Below are positions 19,546-29,286 of a stretch of DNA of 64,000 nucleotides, in pieces. The first letter of the stretch is position 1, and every line of letters starts with the position of its first letter. Both the position numbers and the translations under genes were made by a program. Under the pieces are notes generated by a model. That model was not told the origin of the DNA, did no database searches, and saw nothing but the letters and a program-made list of their open reading frames with translations. This DNA comes from Paenibacillus sp. JDR-2 (GTDB lineage Bacteria > Bacillota > Bacilli > Paenibacillales > Paenibacillaceae): assembly GCF_000023585.1 (NCBI RefSeq), contig NC_012914.1:954001-1018000 (forward strand), read 5' to 3'.

Positions 19546-20628
19546 ATGCTGGCGATTGATGTCAAAGATCTGCGAAAGCAGTTTAAAGTACAGAAGAACA
19601 GAGAAGGACTGTCCGGCGCACTGAAAGACCTGTTTAAACGGGAATACAACGAGGTTACAGCCGTTAAAGATATATCGTTCCAAATTCCGCAAGGCGAGAT
19701 TTGCGGTTATATCGGCGAGAATGGCGCAGGCAAATCGACGACGATCAAAATGCTGACCGGCATTCTGGTACCGACATCCGGACAACTAAAAGTGAACGGT
19801 TATGTACCCTTCAAAGACCGCGAAAAATTTGTCGGGGGGATTGGCGTTGTTTTCGGCCAGCGCTCCCAGCTTTGGTGGGATATCGGTGTTATTGAGTCTT
19901 TCCAGTTGCTGCGCAAAGTATATCGCGTTTCCGAGCAAGATTTCCGCAAAAGATTGGACAACCTCGTGGAACGCCTTGATCTTGGCGATCTGCTGAACCG
20001 TCCTGTCCGCAAGCTGAGCCTCGGCCAGCGGATGCGCTGCGAGCTGGTTGCGTCGCTGCTTCATAACCCGTCGATCCTGTTCCTCGATGAACCAACCATT
20101 GGTCTGGATATCGTGGTGAAAACGGAAATCCGCGAGTTCCTGAAGGATTTAAATCGTGAAGAAGGGACTACGATTCTGCTTACCACTCATGACCTTCAGG
20201 ATATCGAAGCCTTGTGTTCGCGCGTCATTATGCTGGATGACGGCCGGATTATTTATGACGGCGGGCTGGAAGAGCTGAAGAACCGCTGGAGCAAAGGCCG
20301 CGAGATCCAGTTCCAATTCGGCACGCCAACGTCGCTTGCGAAGCTGCAGCTGCTTACGGCCGGACTGGATGTCACCTGGACGATGAGCGAGCAGGGCGCC
20401 TCAATGTGGCTGCCGCATACGATTAACGTATCGGACGCGCTTGGCATGGTTGTAGGCGGGGCGGATATCCGGGATATCAAAATCCTCGAGACCAACACCG
20501 ACGATATCGTGCGCGAAATTTACCGCTCAGGTTCAGCGTCGGCATCTGCGGCCGCAACGCTGCGGGAAGCCGAGTCTCCTAAGCAGGAGGCCGAGGCGGA
20601 GCCCGAGAAGGAGACTTCTCTCCGATGA
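19546..20628 (+). CDS. ABC-2 exporter ATPase subunit
   Basis: 360 residues, ATG start with GGAGAGGAGA upstream. All nucleotide-binding motifs are present: Walker A GENGAGKST (57-65), Q loop FGQRSQLWW, signature LSLGQRMR, Walker B ILFLDEPTIGLD, and the switch histidine in LLTTHD. The C-terminal domain of about 100 residues ends in an Ala/Glu-rich tail. It resembles the ATPases that partner ABC-2 membrane proteins of the family found next door. The stop codon overlaps the start of the first permease (ATGA), so the three genes form one operon. Substrate unknown; candidates are a lipid, glycan or drug. Confidence 0.92.
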   Translation: MLAIDVKDLRKQFKVQKNREGLSGALKDLFKREYNEVTAVKDISFQIPQGEICGYIGENGAGKSTTIKMLTGILVPTSGQLKVNGYVPFKDREKFVGGIGVVFGQRSQLWWDIGVIESFQLLRKVYRVSEQDFRKRLDNLVERLDLGDLLNRPVRKLSLGQRMRCELVASLLHNPSILFLDEPTIGLDIVVKTEIREFLKDLNREEGTTILLTTHDLQDIEALCSRVIMLDDGRIIYDGGLEELKNRWSKGREIQFQFGTPTSLAKLQLLTAGLDVTWTMSEQGASMWLPHTINVSDALGMVVGGADIRDIKILETNTDDIVREIYRSGSASASAAATLREAESPKQEAEAEPEKETSLR

Positions 20629-21419
20629 TGAGCGCTTACGTAGATTTTATCCGAATCCGGTTCCTGACCATGCTGGCTTACCGCGTTAATTATTATAGCG
20701 GTATCATTATTTATGCTATTAATATCGGAGCGTATTATTTCCTCTGGAAAGCGATTTTTGGATCGGCCGAGACGCTTCAGGGCTTCACGCTTGCTCAAAT
20801 GACGACCTATATTGCCGTATCGTGGATGGCGCGCGCCTTTTACTTCAATAACCTGGACCGCGAGATCGCGAATGATATCCGGGACGGCAGTATCGCGATG
20901 CAGCTAATCCGGCCGTATTCCTATTTGTTCGTCAAAATGATGCAGGGGCTTGGCGAAGGCTTATTCCGCCTGATCCTTTTTATGGGTCCGGGACTTGTGA
21001 TCGTTTGCCTGCTGTTCCCGGTCAAGCTGCCAAAGGATCCGGCCGTATGGATTATTTATTTCATCATGCTGATGTTCAGCCTGTTTATTAATTCGCAGCT
21101 TAACATACTGACCGGCCTTGCCGCCTTCTTCGTGGAAAATAACGAGGGCATGATGCGCATGAAGCGGGTGCTTGTTGACCTGTTCTCCGGCGTCCTCATT
21201 CCGATTGCTTTCTTCCCGGGCTGGCTCAAGGCAACGATGGAATGGCTGCCATTCCAGGCGATTACTTATTTGCCAAGCGCCGTGTTTACCGGGCGTACGC
21301 CGATGAGCGAAGCTTGGGGCGTTCTTGGAATTCAGGCGTTGTGGTTCGTTATTTTGCTTGTGCCCATCATGTTTACTTGGCGTGCGGCCCGCAAGCGGCT
21401 GTTCGTGCAAGGAGGTTAA
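20625..21419 (+). CDS. ABC-2 exporter membrane subunit 1
   Basis: 264 residues, overlapping the ATPase gene by four bases; AAGGAG lies 11 bases before the start. Six hydrophobic segments are visible. The sequence IRDGSIAMQLIRPYSYLFVKM matches the conserved RPYSY-type motif of the ABC2_membrane_6 family. It forms the exporter channel together with the next gene product. Confidence 0.88.
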   Translation: MMSAYVDFIRIRFLTMLAYRVNYYSGIIIYAINIGAYYFLWKAIFGSAETLQGFTLAQMTTYIAVSWMARAFYFNNLDREIANDIRDGSIAMQLIRPYSYLFVKMMQGLGEGLFRLILFMGPGLVIVCLLFPVKLPKDPAVWIIYFIMLMFSLFINSQLNILTGLAAFFVENNEGMMRMKRVLVDLFSGVLIPIAFFPGWLKATMEWLPFQAITYLPSAVFTGRTPMSEAWGVLGIQALWFVILLVPIMFTWRAARKRLFVQGG

Positions 21420-21425
21420 TTCAAG

Positions 21426-22217
21426 ATGCTGTATGCGGTATTATTCTGGGAGTACATTAAAAACTATGCCAAAACACGTCTGACTTACCGTGCCGATTTC
21501 TGGGTCGAGGTATTGTCGGACATGATGTTCCAAGGGATGAACCTGATCTTCATCCTGGTTGTGTTCCAGCATACGCCTTCGCTTGGCGGCTGGACGGAGT
21601 CGGAAGTCGTGTTCGTTTACGGTTTCTTTATGATTCCGTACGGGATATTCTCCACGTTCTTCGGGATGTGGAATTTCAGTGAGCGTTATATTGTAAAAGG
21701 CGAAATGGACCGTATCCTTACGCGTCCGGCTCACAACTTGTTCCAGGTACTGCTGGAGAACGTTGATCCGCCGTCCCTGATCGGCTCCGCGGTAGGGGCT
21801 GTTATCATGGCGGTCTGCTGGAATGATCTTGGACTGGCGTTCCATTGGTATTACGTGCTCATCATGCTCTTGTTCGTGCTTGGCGCCGTGCTTGTGTATG
21901 CGGGCATCTATACGGCGCTGTCGGCGATCTCGTTCTTCTCGGATGCGCCAACGGGGATTGTCCCGCTAATTTATAACGTGCAGAACTATGGCCGGTACCC
22001 GGTCAACATTTACAATAAAACGATTCGTTTCGTCCTGACCTGGCTGCTGCCATTTGCCTTCGTAGGGGTTATACCGGCATCGTATTTCCTGGAGAAAAAA
22101 GCGGACGACCTATCCCAGCTCGCCTGGTTTACGCCGGTGATGGGCGTTATCGTGTTCGCGCTTGGACTTGCGGTTTGGAACCATGGCGTCAAGCGGTACC
22201 GCGGCGCGGGCTCGTAG
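21426..22217 (+). CDS. ABC-2 exporter membrane subunit 2
   Basis: 263 residues, AAGGAGG ribosome site, seven bases after the previous stop. Six hydrophobic segments and the motif VKGEMDRILTRPAHNLFQV correspond to the paralogous RP motif of subunit 1. The subunits would form a heterodimeric exporter with the ATPase at 19546. No substrate clue is encoded nearby. Confidence 0.88.
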   Translation: MLYAVLFWEYIKNYAKTRLTYRADFWVEVLSDMMFQGMNLIFILVVFQHTPSLGGWTESEVVFVYGFFMIPYGIFSTFFGMWNFSERYIVKGEMDRILTRPAHNLFQVLLENVDPPSLIGSAVGAVIMAVCWNDLGLAFHWYYVLIMLLFVLGAVLVYAGIYTALSAISFFSDAPTGIVPLIYNVQNYGRYPVNIYNKTIRFVLTWLLPFAFVGVIPASYFLEKKADDLSQLAWFTPVMGVIVFALGLAVWNHGVKRYRGAGS

Positions 22218-22255
22218 GCCAAGCAGATTAGGGCGGGTATTGGAGGTTTAGTGGT

Positions 22256-22723
22256 ATGAGTACGATAGAAGTAGGCAAGAAAGCGCCGGATTTCAAGCTG
22301 CCGGCATCAAACGGCGAGACGGTGAAGCTGAGCGACTATCGCGGGAAAAAGGTTGTCCTCTATTTCTACCCGAAGGACAATACGCCTACCTGCACGCAGC
22401 AGGCTTGCGATTTCCGCGACGCGTATCCCGCTATGGTAGACGGCAATACGGTAGTGCTTGGCATCAGCCCGGATCCGGTCAAGTCGCATGAGAAGTTTAT
22501 CGGCAAGCAAAGCCTGCCGTTCCTGCTCCTGTCTGACGAGAATCATAAGGTATGCGAGAAGTACGGCGTATGGCAGATGAAAAAGCTGTACGGCCGCGAG
22601 TACATGGGCGTTGTCCGCTCGACCTTTCTCATCAATGAGAAAGGCAAGCTTGTCCGCGAGTGGCGCGGCGTAAAGATCAAAGGTCATGTCCAGCAGGTTG
22701 CGGACGAGGCGGCAAAGCTTTAA
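22256..22723 (+). CDS. bcp: Thioredoxin-dependent peroxiredoxin, Bcp/PrxQ type
   Basis: 155 residues, GGAGG nine bases upstream. The thioredoxin-fold peroxidase carries the peroxidatic C46 in TPTCT and a second Cys, C51, five residues on, the arrangement of the atypical two-cysteine PrxQ/Bcp class. It reduces hydrogen and lipid peroxides in the cytoplasm using thioredoxin. It follows the ABC-2 operon by 38 bases in the same direction and may be read through from it; its own terminator comes right after. Confidence 0.93.
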   Translation: MSTIEVGKKAPDFKLPASNGETVKLSDYRGKKVVLYFYPKDNTPTCTQQACDFRDAYPAMVDGNTVVLGISPDPVKSHEKFIGKQSLPFLLLSDENHKVCEKYGVWQMKKLYGREYMGVVRSTFLINEKGKLVREWRGVKIKGHVQQVADEAAKL

Positions 22724-22737
22724 CGATTGGAAGACGG

Positions 22738-22766
22738 AAGACGGGTCCTGAGGGCCCGTCTTTTTT
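22738..22766 (+). terminator. Terminator after the peroxiredoxin gene
   Basis: AAGACGGG paired with CCCGTCTT, then a run of six T. Confidence 0.85.
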
Positions 22767-22887
22767 GTTTGCGCGTCAGGCAAAACGATATACGAAATTA
22801 ATGATTGTCGGGGCATTTGCTAGATTTGCCGCTCATATACTCTACTAGTTTGATTACTTACGAGAGTAGAGAAGGGTGGCAAACGAG

Positions 22888-24183
22888 ATGCGATTGCTGG
22901 TGCAGACGGGATTATGTTTGGTTGTGTTATGGTTTGGGCTGCTTGGAGCCGGTCCGGTAACGGAGGATCAGGGGGAGGTTGCAGGCGAGCTGGCGCATGC
23001 GGGGCTGGCGAGCGAGGTAGCTGCGGCTGCCGGGAGCTCCGCGGAAGGAGCCGGTGTGCATCAGGAAGAAGGTGCGGGCAGTCCTATTCTAGCGGATCAG
23101 CTGGTTAATTATAGCGCGGAGGAAGCGAAAACAGCGGTAGCCAAGCCAACCGTCTATTTGACGTTTGACGATGGGCCAAGCGAGAAGACAAAGGAGGTTC
23201 TTGCCATCCTGAAGCGGGAGGGCGTGAAGGGAACCTTTTTTATGCTGGGCAAGGAAGTGAAGCAGTATCCGGATATCGCTAGGCAGGTCGCGAAGGAAGG
23301 CCATGCTATCGGTAATCATACGTACGATCATGTCTATAAAGAGCTGTACAGCAGCTTCTCCGCATTCGCCAAGCAGGTTATGGATACCGACGATGAAATC
23401 TATAAAGTGACGGGGATACGGACCAATCTGCTGCGAGCGCCGGGAGGCACATTTGGGAATTTTGACCAAGGGTATTACGATGCGCTTGCCAAGGCCGGAT
23501 ATATCGTCAACGACTGGAACGTGGACAGCGGCGATTCGACGCGGGTAGGCGTGCCGGCCAAAGAGATTATAAATACCGTTAAAGGCTCCAGATTATCCAG
23601 CAAAGTCGTTGTGCTGATGCATGACAGCTCCATCCATGGGGAGTCGGTAAAGGCGCTGCCGGAAGTGATCGATTTCTTCAAAAAGAAAGGGTATCAGTTC
23701 GCGGTCTTAACCGACCAGGTTAAGCCAATCCAATTCCGCCTCTCGCCATCGATGAAGTGGAAACGTCCCAAGGTAACGGCTATGGAGACGCAGACTCTCG
23801 TTCAATATACGACCCGGACGAGAACTAACCTAACCGAGCAGAATACCCAAAGCTTAATCATTCATGCCGGCGGGGAAGACATTCCTTTCGCCCCGCAGGA
23901 TTACAGGATGTTTAACGGCACGATTAATGTTCCTCTGCGCCAGCTGGCTTTAGGGCTTCATGGCATTATCCGTCTCGACATGGCAATCGGTGTCGTTGAA
24001 GCGATGGTAAACAATCAAAGCGCAAGCTGGACGGCCGCGGAAGTAGGAGGCAGCGGAACGTCTCTGCCAAGCCGGATTATGGTGCCGTTAAGAGAGACGC
24101 TTCAGCGGTTTCATTTTGGTATAAGCAGAATAACGGTTACAACGGATAAAAGAGAGATTTGGGTCGAGCAGTCTTCCATCTAG
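22888..24183 (+). CDS. Secreted polysaccharide deacetylase with C-terminal stalk-like domain
   Basis: 431 residues from ATG 22888 (MRLLVQTG), chosen because AAGGGTGG sits just upstream; GTG 22876 is an alternative. A signal peptide (about 1-22) and an Ala/Gly/Glu-rich spacer precede a NodB-type deacetylase domain (about 88-285) with TFDDGPS (D94, D95) for metal binding and catalysis, HAIGNHTYDH, the RAPGG motif and a late VLMHDS. By family it removes acetyl groups from peptidoglycan or chitin-like glycans outside the membrane. The C-terminal 140 residues look like a copper-amine-oxidase-type stalk domain (NVPLRQLA, VPLRETL). Its stop codon lies inside a 15-base tandem repeat. Confidence 0.88.
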   Translation: MRLLVQTGLCLVVLWFGLLGAGPVTEDQGEVAGELAHAGLASEVAAAAGSSAEGAGVHQEEGAGSPILADQLVNYSAEEAKTAVAKPTVYLTFDDGPSEKTKEVLAILKREGVKGTFFMLGKEVKQYPDIARQVAKEGHAIGNHTYDHVYKELYSSFSAFAKQVMDTDDEIYKVTGIRTNLLRAPGGTFGNFDQGYYDALAKAGYIVNDWNVDSGDSTRVGVPAKEIINTVKGSRLSSKVVVLMHDSSIHGESVKALPEVIDFFKKKGYQFAVLTDQVKPIQFRLSPSMKWKRPKVTAMETQTLVQYTTRTRTNLTEQNTQSLIIHAGGEDIPFAPQDYRMFNGTINVPLRQLALGLHGIIRLDMAIGVVEAMVNNQSASWTAAEVGGSGTSLPSRIMVPLRETLQRFHFGISRITVTTDKREIWVEQSSI

Positions 24184-24196
24184 CAGTCTTCCGTCT
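24167..24196 (+). repeat. 15-bp tandem duplication spanning a stop codon
   Basis: AGCAGTCTTCCATCT is followed directly by AGCAGTCTTCCGTCT and a partial third copy. The TAG stop of the deacetylase gene is at the junction. Confidence 0.8.
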
Positions 24197-24262
24197 AGCA
24201 GGTCTAAATAGAGAGGCACGTGGCGATACTGAAAGATAGAGAAGCTATTTTTCAGGAGGTCG

Positions 24263-25294
24263 ATGGTAGAGATGATCGTGCCGAAATTCGAGGGTTTGCA
24301 GGGAAGAGCGGAAGCGCAGTCTTGGCCGGAGCCGCCGCAGGTGCTGCTGCAAAGGCTTATTCATAGAGTAGATCAGGTTTTGCTGGGAAAAAGAGAAACG
24401 GTTACCCAGCTTCTCACGGCTATGCTGGCCGGCGGCCATGTGCTGCTGGAGGATGTGCCGGGCGTGGGGAAAACGATGCTGGCGGGCGCCTTTGCCCGCG
24501 TGCTGGGCGGAGAGTTCAAGCGAATCCAGTTCACCTCGGATATGCTGCCTGCGGATGTGATCGGCGGAGCGGTCTGGGACAGCCGGATCAGCGAACTTGT
24601 ATACCGGCCGGGGCCGATTATGGCGAACATTGTTCTGGCCGACGAGATTAACCGGACTTCGCCGCGAACGCAATCGGCGCTGCTCGAAGCGATGGAGGAG
24701 CGGAGAATCAGCGTAGAAGGGGAGACCCGCAAGCTGCCGGAGCCGTTTGTGCTTATTGCCACGCAGAACCCGTTAAGCTATGAAGGGACCAACACGCTGC
24801 CGGAAGCGCAGCTGGACCGTTTCATGATGCGGTTGTCCATTGGCTACCCGTCCATGGAAAACGAAGCGAAAATGCTGGAGCAGTATGCGTCCGGCTCGAG
24901 GCTGGAGCCTCATCAGCTGCGTCCTGTGCTTATGCTGGAGGAGTGGCTGCGGATGCAGCGCGAGGTAAGGCAGGCGCATGTCCATCCCGGACTGCTCGAA
25001 TATATGGCAAAGGTGACGGATGCGACTAGACGCGCGCCCGAGCTCGAGCTGGGATTAAGTCCGCGCGCGGGACGCGATTGGCTGCGCGCGGCACAAGCAA
25101 GAGCTTACGTAGAGGGAAGAAGATACGTGCTGCCGGATGATCTGTTTGCCACCGGAGAGGCTGTGCTGGCCCATCGGCTAAACGGTGTAAGCGCCGGGGG
25201 AAGACAGGTATCCGAAGCATTGGTCCGGATTATGAGAAGTACGCCATTGCCCGCGTCTATTGCCCCCGGTCAAGCCGCAGGGAGGCAGAAATGA
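24263..25294 (+). CDS. MoxR-type AAA+ ATPase
   Basis: 343 residues. The strong AGGAGGT at 24254 is only two bases from ATG 24263 and eleven from the in-frame ATG 24272, so the second may be the true start (three residues shorter). AAA_3/MoxR features: Walker A DVPGVGKT, Walker B ADEINR, RTQSALLEAMEERR as the sensor region, and the C-terminal lid domain with LGLSPRAGRDWLRAAQARA. MoxR proteins act as chaperone-like partners of the DUF58 and transglutaminase proteins encoded next. The three genes overlap, so they form a tight operon. Its exact client in this genus is not known. Confidence 0.92.
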   Translation: MVEMIVPKFEGLQGRAEAQSWPEPPQVLLQRLIHRVDQVLLGKRETVTQLLTAMLAGGHVLLEDVPGVGKTMLAGAFARVLGGEFKRIQFTSDMLPADVIGGAVWDSRISELVYRPGPIMANIVLADEINRTSPRTQSALLEAMEERRISVEGETRKLPEPFVLIATQNPLSYEGTNTLPEAQLDRFMMRLSIGYPSMENEAKMLEQYASGSRLEPHQLRPVLMLEEWLRMQREVRQAHVHPGLLEYMAKVTDATRRAPELELGLSPRAGRDWLRAAQARAYVEGRRYVLPDDLFATGEAVLAHRLNGVSAGGRQVSEALVRIMRSTPLPASIAPGQAAGRQK

Positions 25295-26787
25295 AGACGC
25301 AGGGAAACGACTCGAATGTCATGATGGCGGAAGCGGCCAAAGGACAGCCGGCACAAGGCTTCCCGCAATCGACTGGCAATAAAACGAAGCCGGCCGGAGC
25401 AGGAAAGACCGGAACGGGAGCGCAGGAAGCGGTTGTAGAAGAACCGGTGCAGTCTGCGCGCCCTTCGGTTTACCGCACGCGCTGGGGAGCCTGGCTCCTC
25501 ATATCGGCCGGCTGGCTGCTGAGTCTGGCCGGCATGTTTACCCGGGGCGGGGCGGTAGAGACTTTTATGCTGATTGTACTGAGTCTGCTTCCGTTGTTAT
25601 CCATTGTTATGCCGCTGCTATCGACATTTGGCCTTACGGTCAGCCGGGTTATCCCGGAACCCAAAATCAAAGACGGCGACGAGGCGGTTATACGGCTGAC
25701 GTTGAAGCGTTCTTCCTTCGTGCCTTTTGTATGGATAGCCGTTCACGACGGAATGACCAATACCAGCACGGCAAAAAAGACGCGCTTGGACTATCGTTAC
25801 CTTGTGGCGCCTTTGCTGCGAAAAAAGGTGGAGATCAGTTATTCCGTTCTTGCCGTCAGGCGCGGGGAGCATCAATTCGGCCAGGTAACCGTAACGGTTG
25901 GCGATTGGCTTGGACTTACGGCTTTTCACAAAAAGCTGGATTGTCCGGGTACCTTAGTAGCCGTCCCCGCCCTTCCGGAGCAGCAAAGGCGCAGGACAGA
26001 ACAATTGCATGGAGCTGTGGCGGAACAGGTATCGGGCGATTCGTCGGCTGCTTTTATAAGCGACGGCGGAGAGATCAGCGACATCACCGCGGACAGGCTG
26101 CTGCAGCAAGCCGGAATTGGACCAGGCAGCAGACCGTACCGGGAAGGGGACTCGATGCGGCATATTAATTGGCGGGCTGCGGCCAAAGGGCGGGGGATGT
26201 TCACAAAGCAGCATCTGCTCGAGCAGCCGGCCGAAATTATTATGATCGCGGATACGTACAGCGCTGCATTTAATCATGACGGGCGGCTATTTGACGTCTC
26301 TCTGGCATGGCTCGCAAGAGGGATTGAACATGCGGCAGCGGACGGCTGCGATGTCCGGCTCTTGGCAGGGGCTGCTGGTACAGGGGCAAAAGAGAAGCAT
26401 AAGCGGGGCGGCCAAGCTGGTCAGCATGCTAACCAACTGCTGGAACGGCTAGCGAAGCTGAAGCTTGCGAAAGCGGCAGTCTCCGTTGACAGCCTCCGGA
26501 CAGAGCTTGGCAGTCTGAAGCCCGGCGGTGTAATCCATGTCTATACCGCGGACTGGAGAAGCGGTCAAAGCTGGATTCAGCTTGCCGCCTATGCGGCCGA
26601 TCAGCAATGCAGAATCCGTCTGCATGTCGTCACGAAGCAATCGGTTCTGACGTTTGCAATGCGCGAGCAGCAGCGTCTTCTGGAAGAGGCGGGAATGTCC
26701 GTCAACTGGCTCGCTTATCCGGATATGATGAACCGGCCGACGCAAACGGCGGAAGGAGGCGGCCAGCATGCGAGACTCCACTCCTGA
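25291..26787 (+). CDS. DUF58 membrane protein
   Basis: 498 residues; its ATG overlaps the MoxR stop (ATGA), with GGGAGG as ribosome site. The N-terminal 60 residues are polar and low in complexity. A pair of membrane helices (about 70-110) is followed by a beta-rich region and the DUF58 signature GDSMRHINWRAAAKG (about 286-300), then a von Willebrand A-like segment. DUF58 proteins accompany MoxR and transglutaminase-core proteins in many bacteria, but their molecular role is unclear. It is co-transcribed with both neighbours. Confidence 0.9.
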   Translation: MKTQGNDSNVMMAEAAKGQPAQGFPQSTGNKTKPAGAGKTGTGAQEAVVEEPVQSARPSVYRTRWGAWLLISAGWLLSLAGMFTRGGAVETFMLIVLSLLPLLSIVMPLLSTFGLTVSRVIPEPKIKDGDEAVIRLTLKRSSFVPFVWIAVHDGMTNTSTAKKTRLDYRYLVAPLLRKKVEISYSVLAVRRGEHQFGQVTVTVGDWLGLTAFHKKLDCPGTLVAVPALPEQQRRRTEQLHGAVAEQVSGDSSAAFISDGGEISDITADRLLQQAGIGPGSRPYREGDSMRHINWRAAAKGRGMFTKQHLLEQPAEIIMIADTYSAAFNHDGRLFDVSLAWLARGIEHAAADGCDVRLLAGAAGTGAKEKHKRGGQAGQHANQLLERLAKLKLAKAAVSVDSLRTELGSLKPGGVIHVYTADWRSGQSWIQLAAYAADQQCRIRLHVVTKQSVLTFAMREQQRLLEEAGMSVNWLAYPDMMNRPTQTAEGGGQHARLHS

Positions 26788-29239
26788 TAACGGGTCGATA
26801 GGCTTCCGGGCACTGACGACCGTATTGTTATTTGGCCTGTTGGCCGAATGGCTGCTGCCATGGCTCCATTACAAGGAATGGGCGGATGTATACCAGATTG
26901 GCCCGTTGCTGACGGTGGTCGGCTGCGTGATGGTTATGGGGCTTTTTCGCCCGGCTTGGTATATGTCGCTCATCATGAACGGCTTCTTATGCGTCATGAC
27001 GATCATGCTTCTATTTAAAGGAAATGACGAAAGCGCGCTGCATTGGCTTGCGAACTACCCGGGCATGCTGGCCGGAGATATTAAAAAGCTGTTCACTTAC
27101 GGCATGTGGACGATGACCAGCGAGCTGAGGACGCTGCTGCTGTTCGTAGGCTGGGCTATGCTGGCTCCTGCGCTGCAGGCGCTTGTATGGATGAGGCAGG
27201 TTGCCCTTGGACTGACGGCAATCACGGTCTCTTACCTGTTGATTATTCATACCTGGGTTGGAATCGACGTGTTTAACGGTTTGCTTCGCACAACCGCGGA
27301 GGGCCTGCTGTTAGGTGCCGTCGTAACGATGGCCAGAGTAAGGCGGATGCAGGGCGGCGGCAGCGAATTCGACCGCCAGCTCCATCCGAAATGGCTGGCT
27401 GCCGGCGAATTTCTGGTGCTTTTATGCGTCGGCGTCGGAATGCTGTTATCCAGCGGGCAGCCTAGGCAAACGGAGCCTTCGGCATGGACCGTAAACGCGG
27501 CGAACCGGCTCGAACAGGCGATGGCGGAGCTTGGCAAGGAGAATTATTCGGCAGCCATGCAGGCGGCAATTGGTACGGCGGGGCAAGGCCGAGGCATGAC
27601 CGGATATGGCTTCGACGACCGGGAGCTTGGGGCTTCCCTATCCCAGGACGATACGATAGTGTTCAGCGGGTTTTCGCCGGTTCAGACCTACTGGAGAGGT
27701 GAATCCAAGGCAGTCTATAACGGACGAGGCTGGGACAGCAGCTGGAGCGGGAAGGTGCTGCATCCGGTGGAATACGGAGATAAGCTGTCCGAGCTTGCCG
27801 TCGGTACTTCCGGGGATAACCGGACCATCCGGCAGACGGTAGTGATGACCGAGCCTTCGGCTTCGCAGGGATTGCCGCTCTTTTTCGCGGGGAGCGGGGG
27901 ACGTGTGCTTAGCCTCTCGGCGATTGATCCCAATCGGCAATTAAGCACGTATGTGGAGGATGAGCTGGCGGGCGCTCTGTATTCGGCGGATAAGGAAGCG
28001 CAGGTGGAGCGTTATACCGTAGAGAGCCGGCTTCCCCTAACGGATACTTCCTTATTGCGGGAGACTGACAGCTCCGCCTTTGCGGGAGAAACCGCGGCGC
28101 TTACGCAAACAGAGGAGACGGATCTGTCGGATTACCTGCAGCTGCCGGATTCTTTGCCGGACCGTGTGAAGACGCTGGCGGACAAGATCGTTGGAGATGA
28201 ACGGACCGACCGTTACGATCAGGTGAAAGCGGTAGAGCAATATTTGAAGAACAGCTATACGTATTCGCTGGACAGCGCGGTTCCGCCAAAGGGAGCGGAC
28301 TTTGTCGACTACTTCCTGTTTGAGCAGGAGCGCGGTTATTGCGTGCATTTTTCCAGCGCCATGGTTGTTCTGCTCCGCGAGGAAGGGATTCCGGCGAGAT
28401 GGGTAAAAGGCTTCGTATCCGGCACGCCGGTATCAACGGCGGGCGCGGACGTTACCAGCACAGCCGGGACCCTCTACAACGTGCGCGCGAAGGATGCGCA
28501 CGCTTGGGTAGAGGTATACTTCCCGGGTGCTGGCTGGGTGCCGTTTGACCCGACGCCGGGCTTTGCCGGCGGCTTGGGGCCAGCGGGTGCTGACGCCGGG
28601 GGATCGGCGTCGGACGGGTTGTCATCGGCCGGTGGAGCTGCCGATGATGCGGGGGCGCCAGAGCATGCCGATGCCGGAACGGACGGCATGCTGGCGCAGT
28701 TTGAGGCGGCGGTGGACCACGCCGCCTCGGCCGTAGCGCGAGGGGCGGATGCCCTCGCGCAGGCGGCGCGGAGCGCCGCCCATGGCGCGGCGGCGGCTTC
28801 GCCCGCCGCGCTGGCCGCCGCAGGCGCGGCCGCGCTGCTCTTCGCGGCCGGCCTTGCGGCTGCGGCGCAGCGCAGGCGGCTGCGCCTCGCGCTCGCGCTG
28901 CGCCGGTACGCCGCGGCGCATGGCGCAGGCCGCGCCGCCGCTGCGCAAGAGCAGTTCGCCGCGGTATCCGCCGCGGCGTGGGTCTTGCTCGGCCGCCGCA
29001 TGATGGCGCGGCCGCCGCATCATACCGCGCGCGAGTACGCGGACGCCGTGTCGGCGTCGATGCCCGGCGCGCGCGCCGAAGCGCTTCGGCGGTTCATCGC
29101 CTGGGACGATGCCGCCCGGTTCGGGCAGCGGGGCGAATGGAGCGCCCCGCCTCCGGAGCAGCTTGCCGCCGCGATGAATGCGCTGCTCGGCAAGCCCGGC
29201 AAAGCCGTTTCGGCGGCCACCGTGCAAGCCGCCGAATAA
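26768..29239 (+). CDS. Transglutaminase-like membrane protein (TgpA/DUF3488 type)
   Basis: 823 residues; overlaps the DUF58 gene by 20 bases, AAGGAGG nine bases upstream. Several N-terminal membrane helices (to about residue 220) precede an extracellular region with a transglutaminase/protease-like core. The triad C525 (GYCVHFSS), H578 (DAHAWVEVY) and D594 (FDPTPG) is intact, so it should be catalytically competent for peptide cleavage or amide exchange. The last 230 residues are strikingly Ala/Gly-rich, with one more membrane helix. The DNA from about 28,550 to 29,230 is far richer in G and C than the rest of the window. A terminator closes the MoxR-DUF58-TgpA operon. Confidence 0.9.
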   Translation: MRDSTPDNGSIGFRALTTVLLFGLLAEWLLPWLHYKEWADVYQIGPLLTVVGCVMVMGLFRPAWYMSLIMNGFLCVMTIMLLFKGNDESALHWLANYPGMLAGDIKKLFTYGMWTMTSELRTLLLFVGWAMLAPALQALVWMRQVALGLTAITVSYLLIIHTWVGIDVFNGLLRTTAEGLLLGAVVTMARVRRMQGGGSEFDRQLHPKWLAAGEFLVLLCVGVGMLLSSGQPRQTEPSAWTVNAANRLEQAMAELGKENYSAAMQAAIGTAGQGRGMTGYGFDDRELGASLSQDDTIVFSGFSPVQTYWRGESKAVYNGRGWDSSWSGKVLHPVEYGDKLSELAVGTSGDNRTIRQTVVMTEPSASQGLPLFFAGSGGRVLSLSAIDPNRQLSTYVEDELAGALYSADKEAQVERYTVESRLPLTDTSLLRETDSSAFAGETAALTQTEETDLSDYLQLPDSLPDRVKTLADKIVGDERTDRYDQVKAVEQYLKNSYTYSLDSAVPPKGADFVDYFLFEQERGYCVHFSSAMVVLLREEGIPARWVKGFVSGTPVSTAGADVTSTAGTLYNVRAKDAHAWVEVYFPGAGWVPFDPTPGFAGGLGPAGADAGGSASDGLSSAGGAADDAGAPEHADAGTDGMLAQFEAAVDHAASAVARGADALAQAARSAAHGAAAASPAALAAAGAAALLFAAGLAAAAQRRRLRLALALRRYAAAHGAGRAAAAQEQFAAVSAAAWVLLGRRMMARPPHHTAREYADAVSASMPGARAEALRRFIAWDDAARFGQRGEWSAPPPEQLAAAMNALLGKPGKAVSAATVQAAE

Positions 29240-29241
29240 TC

Positions 29242-29286
29242 AAAGCCCGTCCCCCGAAAGTTAACCGGGGGGACGGGCTTTTTTTA
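29242..29286 (+). terminator. Terminator of the MoxR-DUF58-TgpA operon
   Basis: AAAGCCCGTCCCCC pairs with GGGGGGACGGGCTTT, followed by a run of T. Confidence 0.9.
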
